64,000 bases of DNA, taken from positions 372,001 to 436,000 of the forward strand of contig CAVPDA010000018.1 of assembly GCA_963702495.1 (NCBI GenBank), in the 5' to 3' direction. How positions within the stretch are numbered: the stretch's first letter is position 1; each line of letters begins with the position of its first letter. This stretch comes from CAVPDA01 sp963702495. Its GTDB lineage: Bacteria > Pseudomonadota > Gammaproteobacteria > Burkholderiales > Rhodocyclaceae. Below the pieces are notes generated by a model, which saw only the letters and a program-made list of their open reading frames with translations, ran no database searches and was not told the DNA's origin. A program made the position numbers and the translations under genes. Shown piece by piece: positions 26,081 to 34,501 of the stretch.

Positions 26081-27593
26081 TTGAACACCGCCACCCTCGT
26101 CCAGAAGCTCTGGAACTACTGCAACGTCCTGCGCGACGACCGGATGAGCTATGGCGACTACGTTGAGCAGCTCACCTACCTGCTGTTCCTCAAGATGGCG
26201 GACGAGCGCAGCCGCCCGCCGTACCACCAGCCCAGCCCCATCCCCGCGCCCTACGCCTGGCCCGCGCTGCTCGCCAAGGACGGCGATGCGCTGTTCGACC
26301 ACTATCGCCACACGCTGGAAGAGCTGGGCAAGCAGCCGGGCACGCTGGCGCTGATCTTCGGCAAGGCGCAGAACAAGTTCCAGAACCCGGCCAAGCTGCG
26401 GCGCGTGATCGTCGATCTGATCGACGCCGAGGACTGGTCTTCGATGGGCGCCGACGTGAAGGGCGACGCCTACGAGGGCCTGCTGGAGAAGAACGCGCAG
26501 GACACCAAGTCCGGCGCCGGCCAGTACTTCACGCCGCGCGCGCTGATCCAGGCGATGGTGGACTGCATCGCCCTGCGCCCCGGCGAGACGGTGTGCGACC
26601 CGGCCTGCGGCACCGGCGGCTTTCTCTTCACCGCACACAACTACATCACCCAGCACTACCCCAACCTCACCCGCGACGAGAAGCGCCACCTCAAGGAAGG
26701 CGCCTTCCGCGGCTGGGAGCTGGTGCAGGCCACCGCGCGCGTGTGCGCGATGAACCTGATGCTGCACGGCATCGGCTCGGAGAAGAGCGTGCCCGTCAAG
26801 GTGGCCGACGCGCTGGCGGCCGACCCCGGCGAGCGCTTCGAGGTGGTGCTCGCCAATCCGCCCTTCGGCAAGAAGAGCAGCACGATGATCATCGGCGAGG
26901 ACGGCAAGACCTCCACCGAGAAAGACATCGTCGAGCGCGACGACTTCTGGGCCACCACCAGCAACAAGCAGCTCAACTTCGTGCAGCACATCAAGACGCT
27001 GTTGAAACCCCACGGCCGCGCCGCGGTGGTGGTGCCCCGCAGTTACGTAAACGAGCGTGCTGTTCGAAGGCGGCGCCGGCGAGACCGTCCGCCGCAAGCT
27101 GATGCACGAGTGCGACGTGCACACCCTGCTGCGCCTGCCCACCGGCCTGTTCTACGCGCAGGGCGTGAAGGCCAACGTGATCTTCTTCGACAAGAAGCCG
27201 GCCAGCGAGACGCCGTGGACCAGGAAGCTCTGGATCTACGATCTGCGCACCAACAAGCACTTCACACTGAAGACCAGCCCGCTCAGGCGCGAAGACCTGG
27301 ACGAGTTCGTGCAGCTTTACAACCCTGCCAATCGGCATGACCGCAAGGCCACATGGTCGGCCGAAGCGCCGGACGGCCGCTGGCGTGCCTACGAGTACGA
27401 CGAGCTGGTGGCGCGCGACAAGGCGAGCCTGGACATCTTCTGGCTCAAGGACGAGTCGCTGGCCGATTCCGACAACCTGCCGCCGCCGGAAGTCATCGCT
27501 CAGGAGATCGTTGACGACCTGGAGGCGGCGCTGGAGCAGTTCCGGTTGATCGCGGGGGATCTCAACGGAAGCAACGGTCGGCCGGATGCCTGA
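26081..27593 (+). pseudogene. hsdM: type I restriction-modification methyltransferase HsdM, frameshifted
   Basis: The frame from a TTG start (MNTATLVQKLWNYCNVLRDD) covers the N-terminal helical domain and the N6-adenine methyltransferase fold: the SAM motif DPACGTGGFLFTAHNY and catalytic NPPF (VVLANPPFGKKSS). After AAVVVP at about 27037 the frame is lost for this family; from 27057 a second frame continues VLFEGGAGETVRRKLMHECD to the normal end. The family normally reads VVVPDNVLFEGG, so six expected bases are replaced by 19 (27038-27056), a net gain of 13. This is too large for a simple sequencing slip. Without HsdM the system cannot methylate, and an active HsdR would then be dangerous. Confidence 0.88.
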
Positions 27594-27635
27594 TGCCGGG
27601 AGTTTGTTTGGCGCGGAAGCCAATTGGGGAAGGAG

Positions 27636-28283
27636 ATGAAGACGAACCACGTCCTGATCGACTTCGAGAACGTGCAGGTGAAGTCGCTTGCCCTGCTGGC
27701 TGCAGACCACTTCCGGGTGCATCTGTTTCTCGGCCCGAACCACACCAGGTTGCCGACCGATCTGGCGATCGCGATGCACGAATTCGGCGAGCGCGCGAAT
27801 TACGTCAGGCTGGAAACGCCCGGGCCGAACGCGCTGGACTTCCACATCGCCTATTACCTCGGGCAACTGGCCGCGGCCGATCCGGCGGGCTTCTATCACG
27901 TCATCTCGAAGGACACCGGCTTCGATCCCCTCATCCAGCATCTCAAGACGAGAAAGATCTTCGCCGCGAGGTCGGAGTCGATCCAGGACATGCCGTGCTT
28001 CCGGCCGGCGGGCCCTGCACAGGAAGCGGTGCAGCCGCCCCCGCCGGCCCCAGAGGCGGCGGGGGCCAACGGTTTGGAGGGCCTGGTGAAGCTCGCGGTT
28101 GACGACCTGATCAAGCGCAAGGCGGCCAAGCCGCGGAAGGTGGCGACGCTGCGCAGCACGGTCCGGGCCCGACTCGGCAAGGAGGCCGAGGGCAGCCTCG
28201 ATGCGGTGATCGCGGCCCTGGTCGGCGCCGGCTACGTGGTGGTCGACGGGGACAAGGTCGGCTACCGCCTGCCGGCGCGCTAG
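27636..28283 (+). CDS. PIN-like (NYN) domain protein with C-terminal helical domain
   Basis: The 215-residue product starts MKTNHVLIDFENVQVKSLAL, where DFEN holds the first NYN/PIN-like acidic residue. It continues FLGPNHTRLPTDLAIAMHEF, NALDFHIAYYLGQLAAADP and FYHVISKDTGFDPLIQHLK (SKDTGFD second acidic cluster). A Pro/Ala linker leads to a winged-helix-like domain (about 140-215, VATLRSTVRARLGKEAEGSLDAVIAALVGAGYVVV). NYN proteins are predicted RNases. An AAGGAG abuts the chosen ATG, too close for an ideal start, so a TTG four codons upstream is possible. It follows hsdM by 42 bases. Confidence 0.72.
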   Translation: MKTNHVLIDFENVQVKSLALLAADHFRVHLFLGPNHTRLPTDLAIAMHEFGERANYVRLETPGPNALDFHIAYYLGQLAAADPAGFYHVISKDTGFDPLIQHLKTRKIFAARSESIQDMPCFRPAGPAQEAVQPPPPAPEAAGANGLEGLVKLAVDDLIKRKAAKPRKVATLRSTVRARLGKEAEGSLDAVIAALVGAGYVVVDGDKVGYRLPAR

Positions 28284-28345
28284 CGGGCGGCTGCGGCAGC
28301 GCGCGCCGGAGGCCGGAGTGATCGGACGGCGCCTTCCGCGGCGCC

Positions 28346-28495
28346 TCACGGCACCGGGCAGGGCACGGCGCCCCAGATGTCGCGGGCGTTCTCGGCGATG
28401 GTGCGGTCGCTGGAGAACTTGCCGGAACTCGCCATCCGTGCCCACGCCTCCGGCTGCAGGTAAAGTTTCCCCAGCCGCGCCTGTGGGTCTCGGCG
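28346..28495 (-). pseudogene. 3'-terminal remnant of glycogen phosphorylase
   Basis: On the minus strand this segment reads LYLQPEAWARMASSGKFSSD followed by RTIAENARDIWGAVPCPVP and TGA. SGKFSSDRTI.EYA.DIW is the conserved C-terminus of glycogen/starch phosphorylases, just after the W.RM(S) block, from which a few residues are missing. Nothing else of the enzyme is present. The fragment marks a former chromosomal junction next to the restriction island. Confidence 0.75.
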
Positions 28496-28578
28496 GATGC
28501 GCCCTTCGGCCCGCTCGGCCCCGGCGGGCGGAACGGCGACCCGACCGGGTTGCGCGCGTTCGTGTAACGTCACGCACC

Positions 28579-29271
28579 ATGAACCTGAACAGCGATTTCG
28601 ACAGCAGGGTCGTGCTCTTCGCGCGCGACGCCGTCTGGTTGGCTTCGCCGCACCCCGGCGTCGAGCGACGCATGCTCGACAGGGTGGGCGGCGAGGTCGC
28701 ACGGGCCACCAGCATCGTGCGCTACGCCGCCGATTCGCGCTTCGACCGGCACGCGCATGGCGGGGGCGAGGAGATCCTGGTGCTCGAAGGCGTGTTCAGC
28801 GACGAGCATGGCGACTACCCGGCGGGCTCGTACCTGCGCAATCCGCCCGGAAGCGCCCATGCCCCGTTCTCGCAGCGCGGCTGCACGATCTTCGTCAAGC
28901 TCTGGCAGTTCGCGGGCGATGACCTCGAACCGGTGCGCATCGACACCACCCGCGCAGCGTGGTTGCCGGGCCTGGTGCCGGGCCTGTCGGTCCTGCCGCT
29001 GCACGAGCACGATGGCGTGAGCACGGCGCTGGTCCGATGGGCACCCGACACCCGCTTCGCGGAGCACACCCACCCGGGCGGCGAGGAGATCATCGTCCTC
29101 GAGGGCCTGTTCCGCGACGAACTGGGCGAGTACCCCGCCGGGACGTGGCTGCGCAATCCGCGCTGGAGCCGGCATGCCCCCTTCACCGGCGCCGAAGGGG
29201 CGCTGATCTATGTCAAGGTCGGCGGCCTCGCGGCGCCCTTCCTCGTCCCCGGCGTCCGGCCGTCCGAGTGA
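28579..29271 (+). CDS. double-cupin ChrR-like protein
   Basis: The 230-residue protein consists of two repeated cupin domains. Repeat 1 has RFDRHAHGGGEEILVLEGVFSDEHGDYPAGSYLRNPPGSAHAPFS; repeat 2 has RFAEHTHPGGEEIIVLEGLFRDELGEYPAGTWLRNPRWSRHAPFT. Each keeps the cupin metal ligands H.H...E and a later H. ChrR anti-sigma factors end in this cupin, but the N-terminal zinc-binding anti-sigma domain is absent, so this is a stand-alone cupin, not a proven regulator. The ATG at 28579 opens MNLNSDFDSRVVLF; an upstream in-frame stretch is not family-like. Confidence 0.82.
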   Translation: MNLNSDFDSRVVLFARDAVWLASPHPGVERRMLDRVGGEVARATSIVRYAADSRFDRHAHGGGEEILVLEGVFSDEHGDYPAGSYLRNPPGSAHAPFSQRGCTIFVKLWQFAGDDLEPVRIDTTRAAWLPGLVPGLSVLPLHEHDGVSTALVRWAPDTRFAEHTHPGGEEIIVLEGLFRDELGEYPAGTWLRNPRWSRHAPFTGAEGALIYVKVGGLAAPFLVPGVRPSE

Positions 29272-29683
29272 CGCCTCTGTCGCGGCCTTGACCTGACCGG
29301 GCTCGGAGCGCGCGCCGCGCGGATGCGCCTCAAACCTGGGGACAGGGCCAACTCTGCTCCGGGCGCATCACGATCCGGTCTAGGGCGGACGTGGCGACGG
29401 TGGCGGCTACAGACCGACGCCGACATTCCGCGCAACCGGTTCTCGACGGCGGGATTGCAGACCGGGTCGGTGTTCAAGATCCCGATGTCCGTATCTTGCG
29501 GGCCGCCTCGGTTTCGTGCGAATTGAATTCCGTGTAAAAAAGCGAATCCGACCATGGGCACGGACGGGCCCATACCGGGCATGAACGGCGGTGGCGCAAG
29601 GAAGAGCGGGGCGACGGACCCGGACAGCGCCGCCATGGCGGTTGATTGCGGGGGATACCATCGGACGGGACGAGGGTAGGACG
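29272..29683. other. intergenic region with no recognisable gene
   Basis: About 410 bases between the cupin gene and the TIR gene. Open frames here are short and show no family motif. Base composition drops locally near 29520-29550 (GAATTGAATTCC and a run of six A), where the promoter of the TIR gene could lie. Confidence 0.5.
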
Positions 29684-30514
29684 ATGAGCGACGTCTTCTT
29701 GAGTTATGCCGATGAAGATCGGATTCGTGTCGAGCCGGTGGCGCAGGCGTTCGAGACGAGCGGCCTGCGGGTGTTCTGGGACCGCTCGATCGCGCCGGGG
29801 CAGACTTGGCGGACCACGCTTCAGGCGGAAATAGAAGCTTGCGGGTGCGTGCTGGTGATCTGGTCGCGGACGTCGGTACGTTCGCGCTGGGTGCAGGAGG
29901 AGGCGGACTGGGGGCAGCGCACGGGCAAGCTGCTGTGCGCCCTGATCGATGACGTCTCGCCGCCCCTGGGGTTCGGCGGGGTGCAGGCGGTCGATCTGCG
30001 CACGTGGGACGGAGCCTCCCATTCGCCTGCCTTCGCCGTGCTCCTGGGTGGGGTCAGGAAGCTGATCAGCCGCGCGCCGGCGATCCCGGAAAAGCGCGGG
30101 CAGGCGGCCATGCAGTTGGTGTTCGAGCAGGTGCGGTCGCAGGGATTTGCGCAGGTTCCCGGCCCCCCGGGGCTGGCCTTCGTGCTGCACAAGTCCAAGA
30201 TGGGCGGACTAACCCCATGTGTGGTCGGCGTGGTCGAGGTCGCCCCGGATGCCGATGCCATCGACACGGCGCGTCGCAGCCACGCGTTCTTCGAAGACTG
30301 GGCCCGGCGCGCGTACGGGAAGAACTGCCAGGCATACCTGATCTTCGTCGTACGCGATCCCGGGGCCGCGTTCGTCGACGCCGTGCTTGCACTCGGCCCG
30401 CGCGTGTTCGGCGGCGGATTCGCCACGCCCTATGTCTTCGATGCCGCCGAACGCAAGTACCGCTATTTCCAGGAGATGATCGGCACGGTGACGGCGGAGC
30501 GCGTCAAGCTGTGA
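29684..30514 (+). CDS. TIR-domain protein with an uncharacterised C-terminal domain
   Basis: The 276-residue protein begins MSDVFLSYADEDRIRVEPVA, the TIR_2 start (FLSYA.ED), continues LRVFWDRSIAPGQTWRTTLQ and SRWVQEEADWGQ with the glutamate expected to act in NAD+ cleavage, and leaves the TIR fold near residue 120. The C-terminal half (about 130-276: KRGQAAMQLVFEQVRSQGFA...YGKNCQAYLIFVVRDPGAAFVD...FQEMIGTVTAER) matches nothing I recognise. TIR proteins in islands like this are often NADase effectors of phage defence. The ATG at 29684 was chosen for GAGGGTAGG just upstream. No obvious sensor gene is adjacent. Confidence 0.8.
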   Translation: MSDVFLSYADEDRIRVEPVAQAFETSGLRVFWDRSIAPGQTWRTTLQAEIEACGCVLVIWSRTSVRSRWVQEEADWGQRTGKLLCALIDDVSPPLGFGGVQAVDLRTWDGASHSPAFAVLLGGVRKLISRAPAIPEKRGQAAMQLVFEQVRSQGFAQVPGPPGLAFVLHKSKMGGLTPCVVGVVEVAPDADAIDTARRSHAFFEDWARRAYGKNCQAYLIFVVRDPGAAFVDAVLALGPRVFGGGFATPYVFDAAERKYRYFQEMIGTVTAERVKL

Positions 30515-30593
30515 GCGCCCGCAGCGACGGACGGTCACCGCGCGCCCGAGGCCAGGGCCACGCGAGGCCGGGCCGTCGAGCGAGTCCGAAACC

Positions 30594-30980
30594 TCAAGCC
30601 TGGGCTTTCCCCTTCTGCTGCCGGCTCCCGGAATTCCGCGCCTGCTTCGCGGGTAGCGAACGCGCGTAGCCGAACGCCTCGGCGACGAGCTGCGCGACCT
30701 CCTCGGGCGGGCGCTGCGCCGCGCCCGGCAGGGCGACGTACTCGTGCATGGTGCGGCCCATCGCGGTGAAGGGGCCGGCGCCGAAGCGTTCGCGGGCTCG
30801 CGCGCGGCCGGCCTCGTCCAGGCGCAGGATCAGGTTCTGCTCGTGCACGCCGGCGAACATGTTGCCGTTCACGAACGCACATGGGCAGCCGAACATCTTG
30901 CGGCGCTCCACCGTCGGCTCTGGCGGCAGGCTGGCGTCGAAGCGCTCCACCAGCGCCGGGGCGGGCTTCTCCCAGGCCAC
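30594..30980 (-). CDS. TfoX N-terminal-domain-like protein
   Basis: The product of about 128 residues starts at a GTG (VAWEKPAPALVERFDASLPP) and contains VERRKMFGCPCAFVNGNMFAGVHEQNLILRL, the signature of TfoX_N family proteins (RKMFG...V.G.MF). It ends in a basic tail. The family is named after a competence regulator, but most stand-alone members are uncharacterised. It lies two bases after the stop of the glyoxalase-like gene, indicating one operon. The start is the only acceptable one in the gap. Confidence 0.72.
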   Translation of the reverse strand: MAWEKPAPALVERFDASLPPEPTVERRKMFGCPCAFVNGNMFAGVHEQNLILRLDEAGRARARERFGAGPFTAMGRTMHEYVALPGAAQRPPEEVAQLVAEAFGYARSLPAKQARNSGSRQQKGKAQA

Positions 30981-30982
30981 GA

Positions 30983-31735
30983 TCAGATGTCCCCGCGCAT
31001 GATGCCGACCGGCGCGCCGGTCGGGTCGAGCAGGAAGGCGAAGCGGCCGACGTTCGGGATGTCGGTCGGCGGCACGCAGACCTGCGCGCCGAGGCCGCCC
31101 GCCTTTTCCGCAGCGGCATCGCAGTCGGCCACGCGGATGTAGGGCGTCCATGCGGGCGGCATGCCCGGCTGGGGGTTCTTCATCAGCCCGGCCCGCTGCA
31201 CGTCGTCCTTGGCCAGGATGGTGTAGATGCCCTGCGGGCCCATGTCCATCTCCTGGCGGGCGTAGCCGAACACGTTCTGATAGAAGGCGGCCGCAGCCTG
31301 GTCGTCGGTGGTGGTCAGTTCGTTCCAGTACCAGTCGCCCATGGCGATCGGGCGGCGGTCCTCGCGGTCGCCCTGCGCGTCCTTCCAGACCGAGAACACG
31401 GCCCCCTGCGGGTCGGCGATCGTGGCGGCGCGGCCCATGGGCGCGAACTCGGTGGGCGGCATCAGGATCTTGCCGCCTGCCTGCTGCGCCGCCGCCGCGG
31501 CCGCGTCGACGTCGGCGACCGACAGATAGCCCATCCACTGGGCGGGCATGCCGGGCATCGCCGTGCGGAAGCCGCCGATGCCATCGGCGCCATTCATGAT
31601 CATGTGGTACCGGCCGTCGCCGATCGGCACCGGGTCGGACTTCCAGCCGAGCAGTTCGCCGTAGAAGCGGCGCGCCGCTTCGATGTCGCGGGACAGGTGC
31701 TCGAACCAGACGAACTTTCCGTGGAAATACGGCAT
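30983..31735 (-). CDS. two-domain VOC (glyoxalase/bleomycin resistance-like) protein
   Basis: The 250-residue protein starts MPYFHGKFVWFEHLSRDIEA. Each half is a vicinal-oxygen-chelate domain: residues about 1-115 (AARRFYGELLGWKSDPVPIG ... AVFSVWKDAQG) and about 125-250 (WYWNELTTTDDQAAAAFYQNVFGYARQEMD ... GAPVGIMRG). Such fused pairs are common as hydroxylase-like or detoxification proteins of unknown substrate. The ATG at 31735 has a perfect AAGGAG seven bases upstream. It is co-directional with the TfoX-like gene. Confidence 0.85.
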   Translation of the reverse strand: MPYFHGKFVWFEHLSRDIEAARRFYGELLGWKSDPVPIGDGRYHMIMNGADGIGGFRTAMPGMPAQWMGYLSVADVDAAAAAAQQAGGKILMPPTEFAPMGRAATIADPQGAVFSVWKDAQGDREDRRPIAMGDWYWNELTTTDDQAAAAFYQNVFGYARQEMDMGPQGIYTILAKDDVQRAGLMKNPQPGMPPAWTPYIRVADCDAAAEKAGGLGAQVCVPPTDIPNVGRFAFLLDPTGAPVGIMRGDI

Positions 31736-31907
31736 TTCTGTCTCCTTGTCGGTCGCGGGGTCGGGGTGCGGGGCGGCGGCCCGACGCATGCTGCAAATGT
31801 AGCCCAGCGGGGCGAACAATCAAGGGCCGCAGCGTGCGCCCGGCGATCCCGCAGCCCGCCTGGCGTGGGCTACCATCTGCTGTCTGGCACGCGGCGCGGA
31901 GCAGACG

Positions 31908-32747
31908 TATGGGATCGGCAGGGACAACCCCCAGGACGAAGTACCCGAGTCGGCGCAGCTTCCTGCGGGGTGCTGCGTGCTGGCCAACAACCACGTCCTG
32001 GACTGGGGCTACGGCGGGCTGGCGCAGACGCTGGCGTCATTGCGCGGCGCCGGCATGCGTACCGCGGGAGCCGGGGCGAATGTGTCGCAGGCTGGGGCGC
32101 CGGCGACGCTCGACCTGGGCGCGAAAGGGCGGGTGCTGGTGTTCGCCGTGGGCACCGAGAGCAGCGGCATACCGCGGGAATGGGCGGCGACGCCGCAGGG
32201 TCCCGGTGTGGCGCTGCTGCCGGATCTTTCGGAGCGTGCGCTGACGGCGTTGGCCGGCCGGATCGCGGCGCTGCGCCGCCCCGGGGATCTGGTGGTCGCC
32301 TCGATCCACTGGGGCTCGAACTGGGGCTACGCCATCCCGCAGGAGCATCAGCGCTTCGCCCGCGGCCTGGTGGCGGACGCTGGCGTCGACGTGGTGCACG
32401 GTCACTCGTCGCACCATCCGATCGCACTGGAAGTGTTCCGCGAACGGCTGATCCTCTACGGCTGCGGCGACCTGATCAACGACTACGAGGGCATCGAGGG
32501 CCGCGAGCTATACCGCAGCGAACTGGCGCTGATGTACTTCCCCGTCCTGGAGGCCGGCTTCGGACGGCTGCTGCGGCTCGCCATGGCGCCGATGAGGCGG
32601 CGGCGCTTCCGGTTGAACCGGCCCGCTGCGGAAGAGGCGCAATGGCTGGCCGGCACAGTGGACCGGGAGGCCGGGCGCTTCGGCGCCGGGGCGCGGGTCG
32701 GGGCGAACGGCTGGATCGAACTGGTGTGGCCGGGCCGGCCGGCCTGA
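31908..32747 (+). pseudogene. CapA-family protein, 5' part deleted
   Basis: The frame from a GTG at 31977 (VLANNHVLDWGYGGLAQTLA) carries the C-terminal two thirds of the poly-gamma-glutamate synthesis CapA family: GAGANVSQAGAPATL, GTESSGIPREWAA, GPGVALLPDLS, VVASIHWGSNWGYAIPQEHQ, DVVHGHSSHHP and LYGCGDLINDYEGI. In the same frame 23 codons upstream stands TYGIGRDNPQDE, resembling the N-terminal LGRGIDQI motif. The segment normally between these motifs is missing. CapA proteins are predicted metallophosphatases. Internal deletion makes a functional protein unlikely. Confidence 0.72.
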
Positions 32748-32999
32748 GGGGCGCCCGGTACCGAACTGTGCGGCAAGATTCGCTCAACGGACTGCACCGG
32801 GCACCACCCGAACGACCTCTTCGGCCAACGAAAGGCGGCGCTTGACGAGAGGTGGGGATGCCACAATACTGAACCGGACTGGGCCGCACTCTCACTCTTT
32901 ATGCACGGCTGGTAGATCGAGGGAAAGCGGACAGCCGGTCGCCGGGCATGGTCGAGACTGCCGCTCCAGGGAGATCGTGGAAGTCTCATCTCCCGGCCG

Positions 33000-33176
33000 G
33001 TGATGGACGAGGTGAAGAAGCGCATCGCCGGCGCGGACCTGGTCATCGTGGACTTCACCGGCAGGAATACCGACGTCTCTTACGAGGCCGGGCTGGCGGA
33101 CGCGCGGCAGAAGGACTGGATCGTGCTCGCTCAGGCATCCGAGGACATGACTTTCGACGTGCGCCATATCGGAAGC
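33000..33176 (+). pseudogene. nucleoside 2-deoxyribosyltransferase-like fragment
   Basis: The reading frame gives MDEVKKRIAGADLVIVDFTG, RNTDVSYEAGLADARQKDWI and VLAQASEDMTFDVRHIGSW. This matches the core of nucleoside deoxyribosyltransferase-like Rossmann domains (ADLVIADLTGRNPNVFYELGLAHALG...DVPFDLRH). After HIGSW the frame turns into low-complexity arginine-rich sequence. Both ends are missing, so it is a remnant. The surrounding 32748-32999 and 33177-33386 hold no other recognisable gene. Confidence 0.65.
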
Positions 33177-33386
33177 TGGAGGCCACTCCGCCACCGCCTG
33201 CGACCGAAGCGCGGAACGAGGCCCCGGCGACGGCGACGGAACCTCCTGCGCCTGCCCTGTCCAAACCGGTGCCGGGCGGGCGATGCAAGCGCAAGCCGTG
33301 ACCGCCGCCGCGGGAGAAATCGCGGAGGCGCAGGCAGCGCGCAGCGAGAAATCTGACCAGGAGCATTCCATGGAGAGACCCTGCCG

Positions 33387-34187
33387 ATGAGTGCCGCGAC
33401 GCGGGCGGTGACAACCGTCCTGATCATGGGGGGCGTTGCCGCCGGCATTTACCACTATTGGCAGAGGGCTCAGGAATCGCCCGTGCCCCCGATGCCGCCG
33501 ATGACAACGAATGTTCCGGCCGCGCCCGCGGAAAGCGGTGAACCGGCGATACGCCATCCCATTGCCGCGGACGCGACGCAACCCGCGGCCGCAGCCATCG
33601 CGCTTCCCGCGCTCGCGGATAGCGATCCGGAGATGGAGAGCGCATTGCGGCAACTGCTGGGAAACGAGTCGTGGCTGGCCCTCGTTCATCCCGACCGCAT
33701 CATCCGCCGCATCGTGGCCACGGTGGACAACCTGCCGCGCAAGCAGGCGCCGGTGGGAGTGATGCCGGTCAAGCCGGTCGGGTCGGCGTTTGCCGCTCAG
33801 CGCGCCGGGAACGATCTCTCGATCGGCCCCGGCAATCCCAAGCGCTACGGCGCGTATGTGAGCTTATTGCAGGCGGTCGATGCCGGCAGCATGGTCGCCG
33901 TCTATCGCCGCTTCTATCCCCTTTTCCAGCAGGCCTACGTAGAACTCGGCTATCCGAAGGGTTATTTCAACGATCGTCTGGTCGAGGTGGTTGACCATCT
34001 GCTCGCTGCGCCCGAAATCGACGGCAGCATTGCCCTGGTGCAGCCGAGGGTTCTATACCAATTCGCCGACCCGGAACTCGAAGGGCGCTCGGCCGGCCAC
34101 AAGATCCTGATGCGCATGGGCACGGAGAACGCGGCGAAAGCGAAGGCCAAGCTGCGCGAGATACGGAGCGAATTGACGCGAGGATAG
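33387..34187 (+). CDS. DUF3014-type membrane-anchored protein
   Basis: The 266-residue protein has one N-terminal membrane segment (AVTTVLIMGGVAAGIYHYW, residues about 7-25) and a Pro/Ala-rich linker. A conserved domain follows with LPALADSDPEMESALRQLLG, RIIRRIVATVDNLPRKQAPV, NPKRYGAYVSLLQAVDAGSM, YPLFQQAYVELGYPKGYFND and VQPRVLYQFADPELEGRSAG. These blocks fit DUF3014, whose function is unknown. It is predicted to sit in the inner membrane with the domain in the periplasm. The gene is complete and stands alone. Confidence 0.8.
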   Translation: MSAATRAVTTVLIMGGVAAGIYHYWQRAQESPVPPMPPMTTNVPAAPAESGEPAIRHPIAADATQPAAAAIALPALADSDPEMESALRQLLGNESWLALVHPDRIIRRIVATVDNLPRKQAPVGVMPVKPVGSAFAAQRAGNDLSIGPGNPKRYGAYVSLLQAVDAGSMVAVYRRFYPLFQQAYVELGYPKGYFNDRLVEVVDHLLAAPEIDGSIALVQPRVLYQFADPELEGRSAGHKILMRMGTENAAKAKAKLREIRSELTRG

Positions 34188-34372
34188 GGGCGCTGTGGCA
34201 GCGCGTCGCAAACCGGCTGCGAGAGTTGGCTGCGCTGCGGTGGCAACGGTCATCGCCGAGGCGATGACCCGCGGTCCGGGAGCGTCACCCAACCCCTCAC
34301 ACGGATATTGGATCGGCAGGACTGGCGCCCTGCCGGTCGCGCCAAAGCCAGGCGCTTGATGGCGAGGAAATC

Positions 34373-34413
34373 TGGCGCGCCCGGCGCGAATCGAACGCGC
34401 GACGGCTTCGGAG
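34373..34413 (-). tRNA. 3' part of a tRNA-Arg(CCG) gene, probable attachment site
   Basis: Read on the minus strand, the 41 bases contain an anticodon loop CTCCGAA (anticodon CCG), the 3' anticodon stem GCCGT, a perfect T-arm (GCGCG - TTCGATT - CGCGC), the 3' acceptor strand CGGGCGC, a discriminator G and CCA. The variable loop is shortened and the 5' half of the tRNA is absent. Tyrosine integrases typically recombine in the anticodon-loop-to-3'-end part of tRNA genes and leave such a partial copy at the far junction of an island. The giant recombinase gene begins 89 bases away. It is not a working tRNA. Confidence 0.72.
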
Positions 34414-34423
34414 GGCGGGCCAT

Positions 34424-34453
34424 CTAGAACATTAGATATGTTCTATTGTCTAG
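34424..34453. promoter_or_regulatory. A/T-rich inverted repeat before the recombinase gene
   Basis: TAGAACA (34425-34431) and TGTTCTA (34439-34445) form a 7-bp inverted repeat around TTAGATA, with TCTAG repeated at 34423-34427 and 34449-34453. It lies between the tRNA fragment and the recombinase start and is far more A/T-rich than its surroundings. It could be an operator of the recombinase gene or arm-type sites for it. Confidence 0.45.
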
Positions 34454-34501
34454 TCAGAAGGCTTAAAATGGCCTCCCTCCCTGATTTTCCTTAGGTTCTG
34501 C

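Noticed and set aside
30881..32845. A 654-codon plus-strand frame
   Set aside because: It covers the antisense of the VOC gene and an out-of-frame reading of the CapA remnant; Arg/Gly-rich with no motif.
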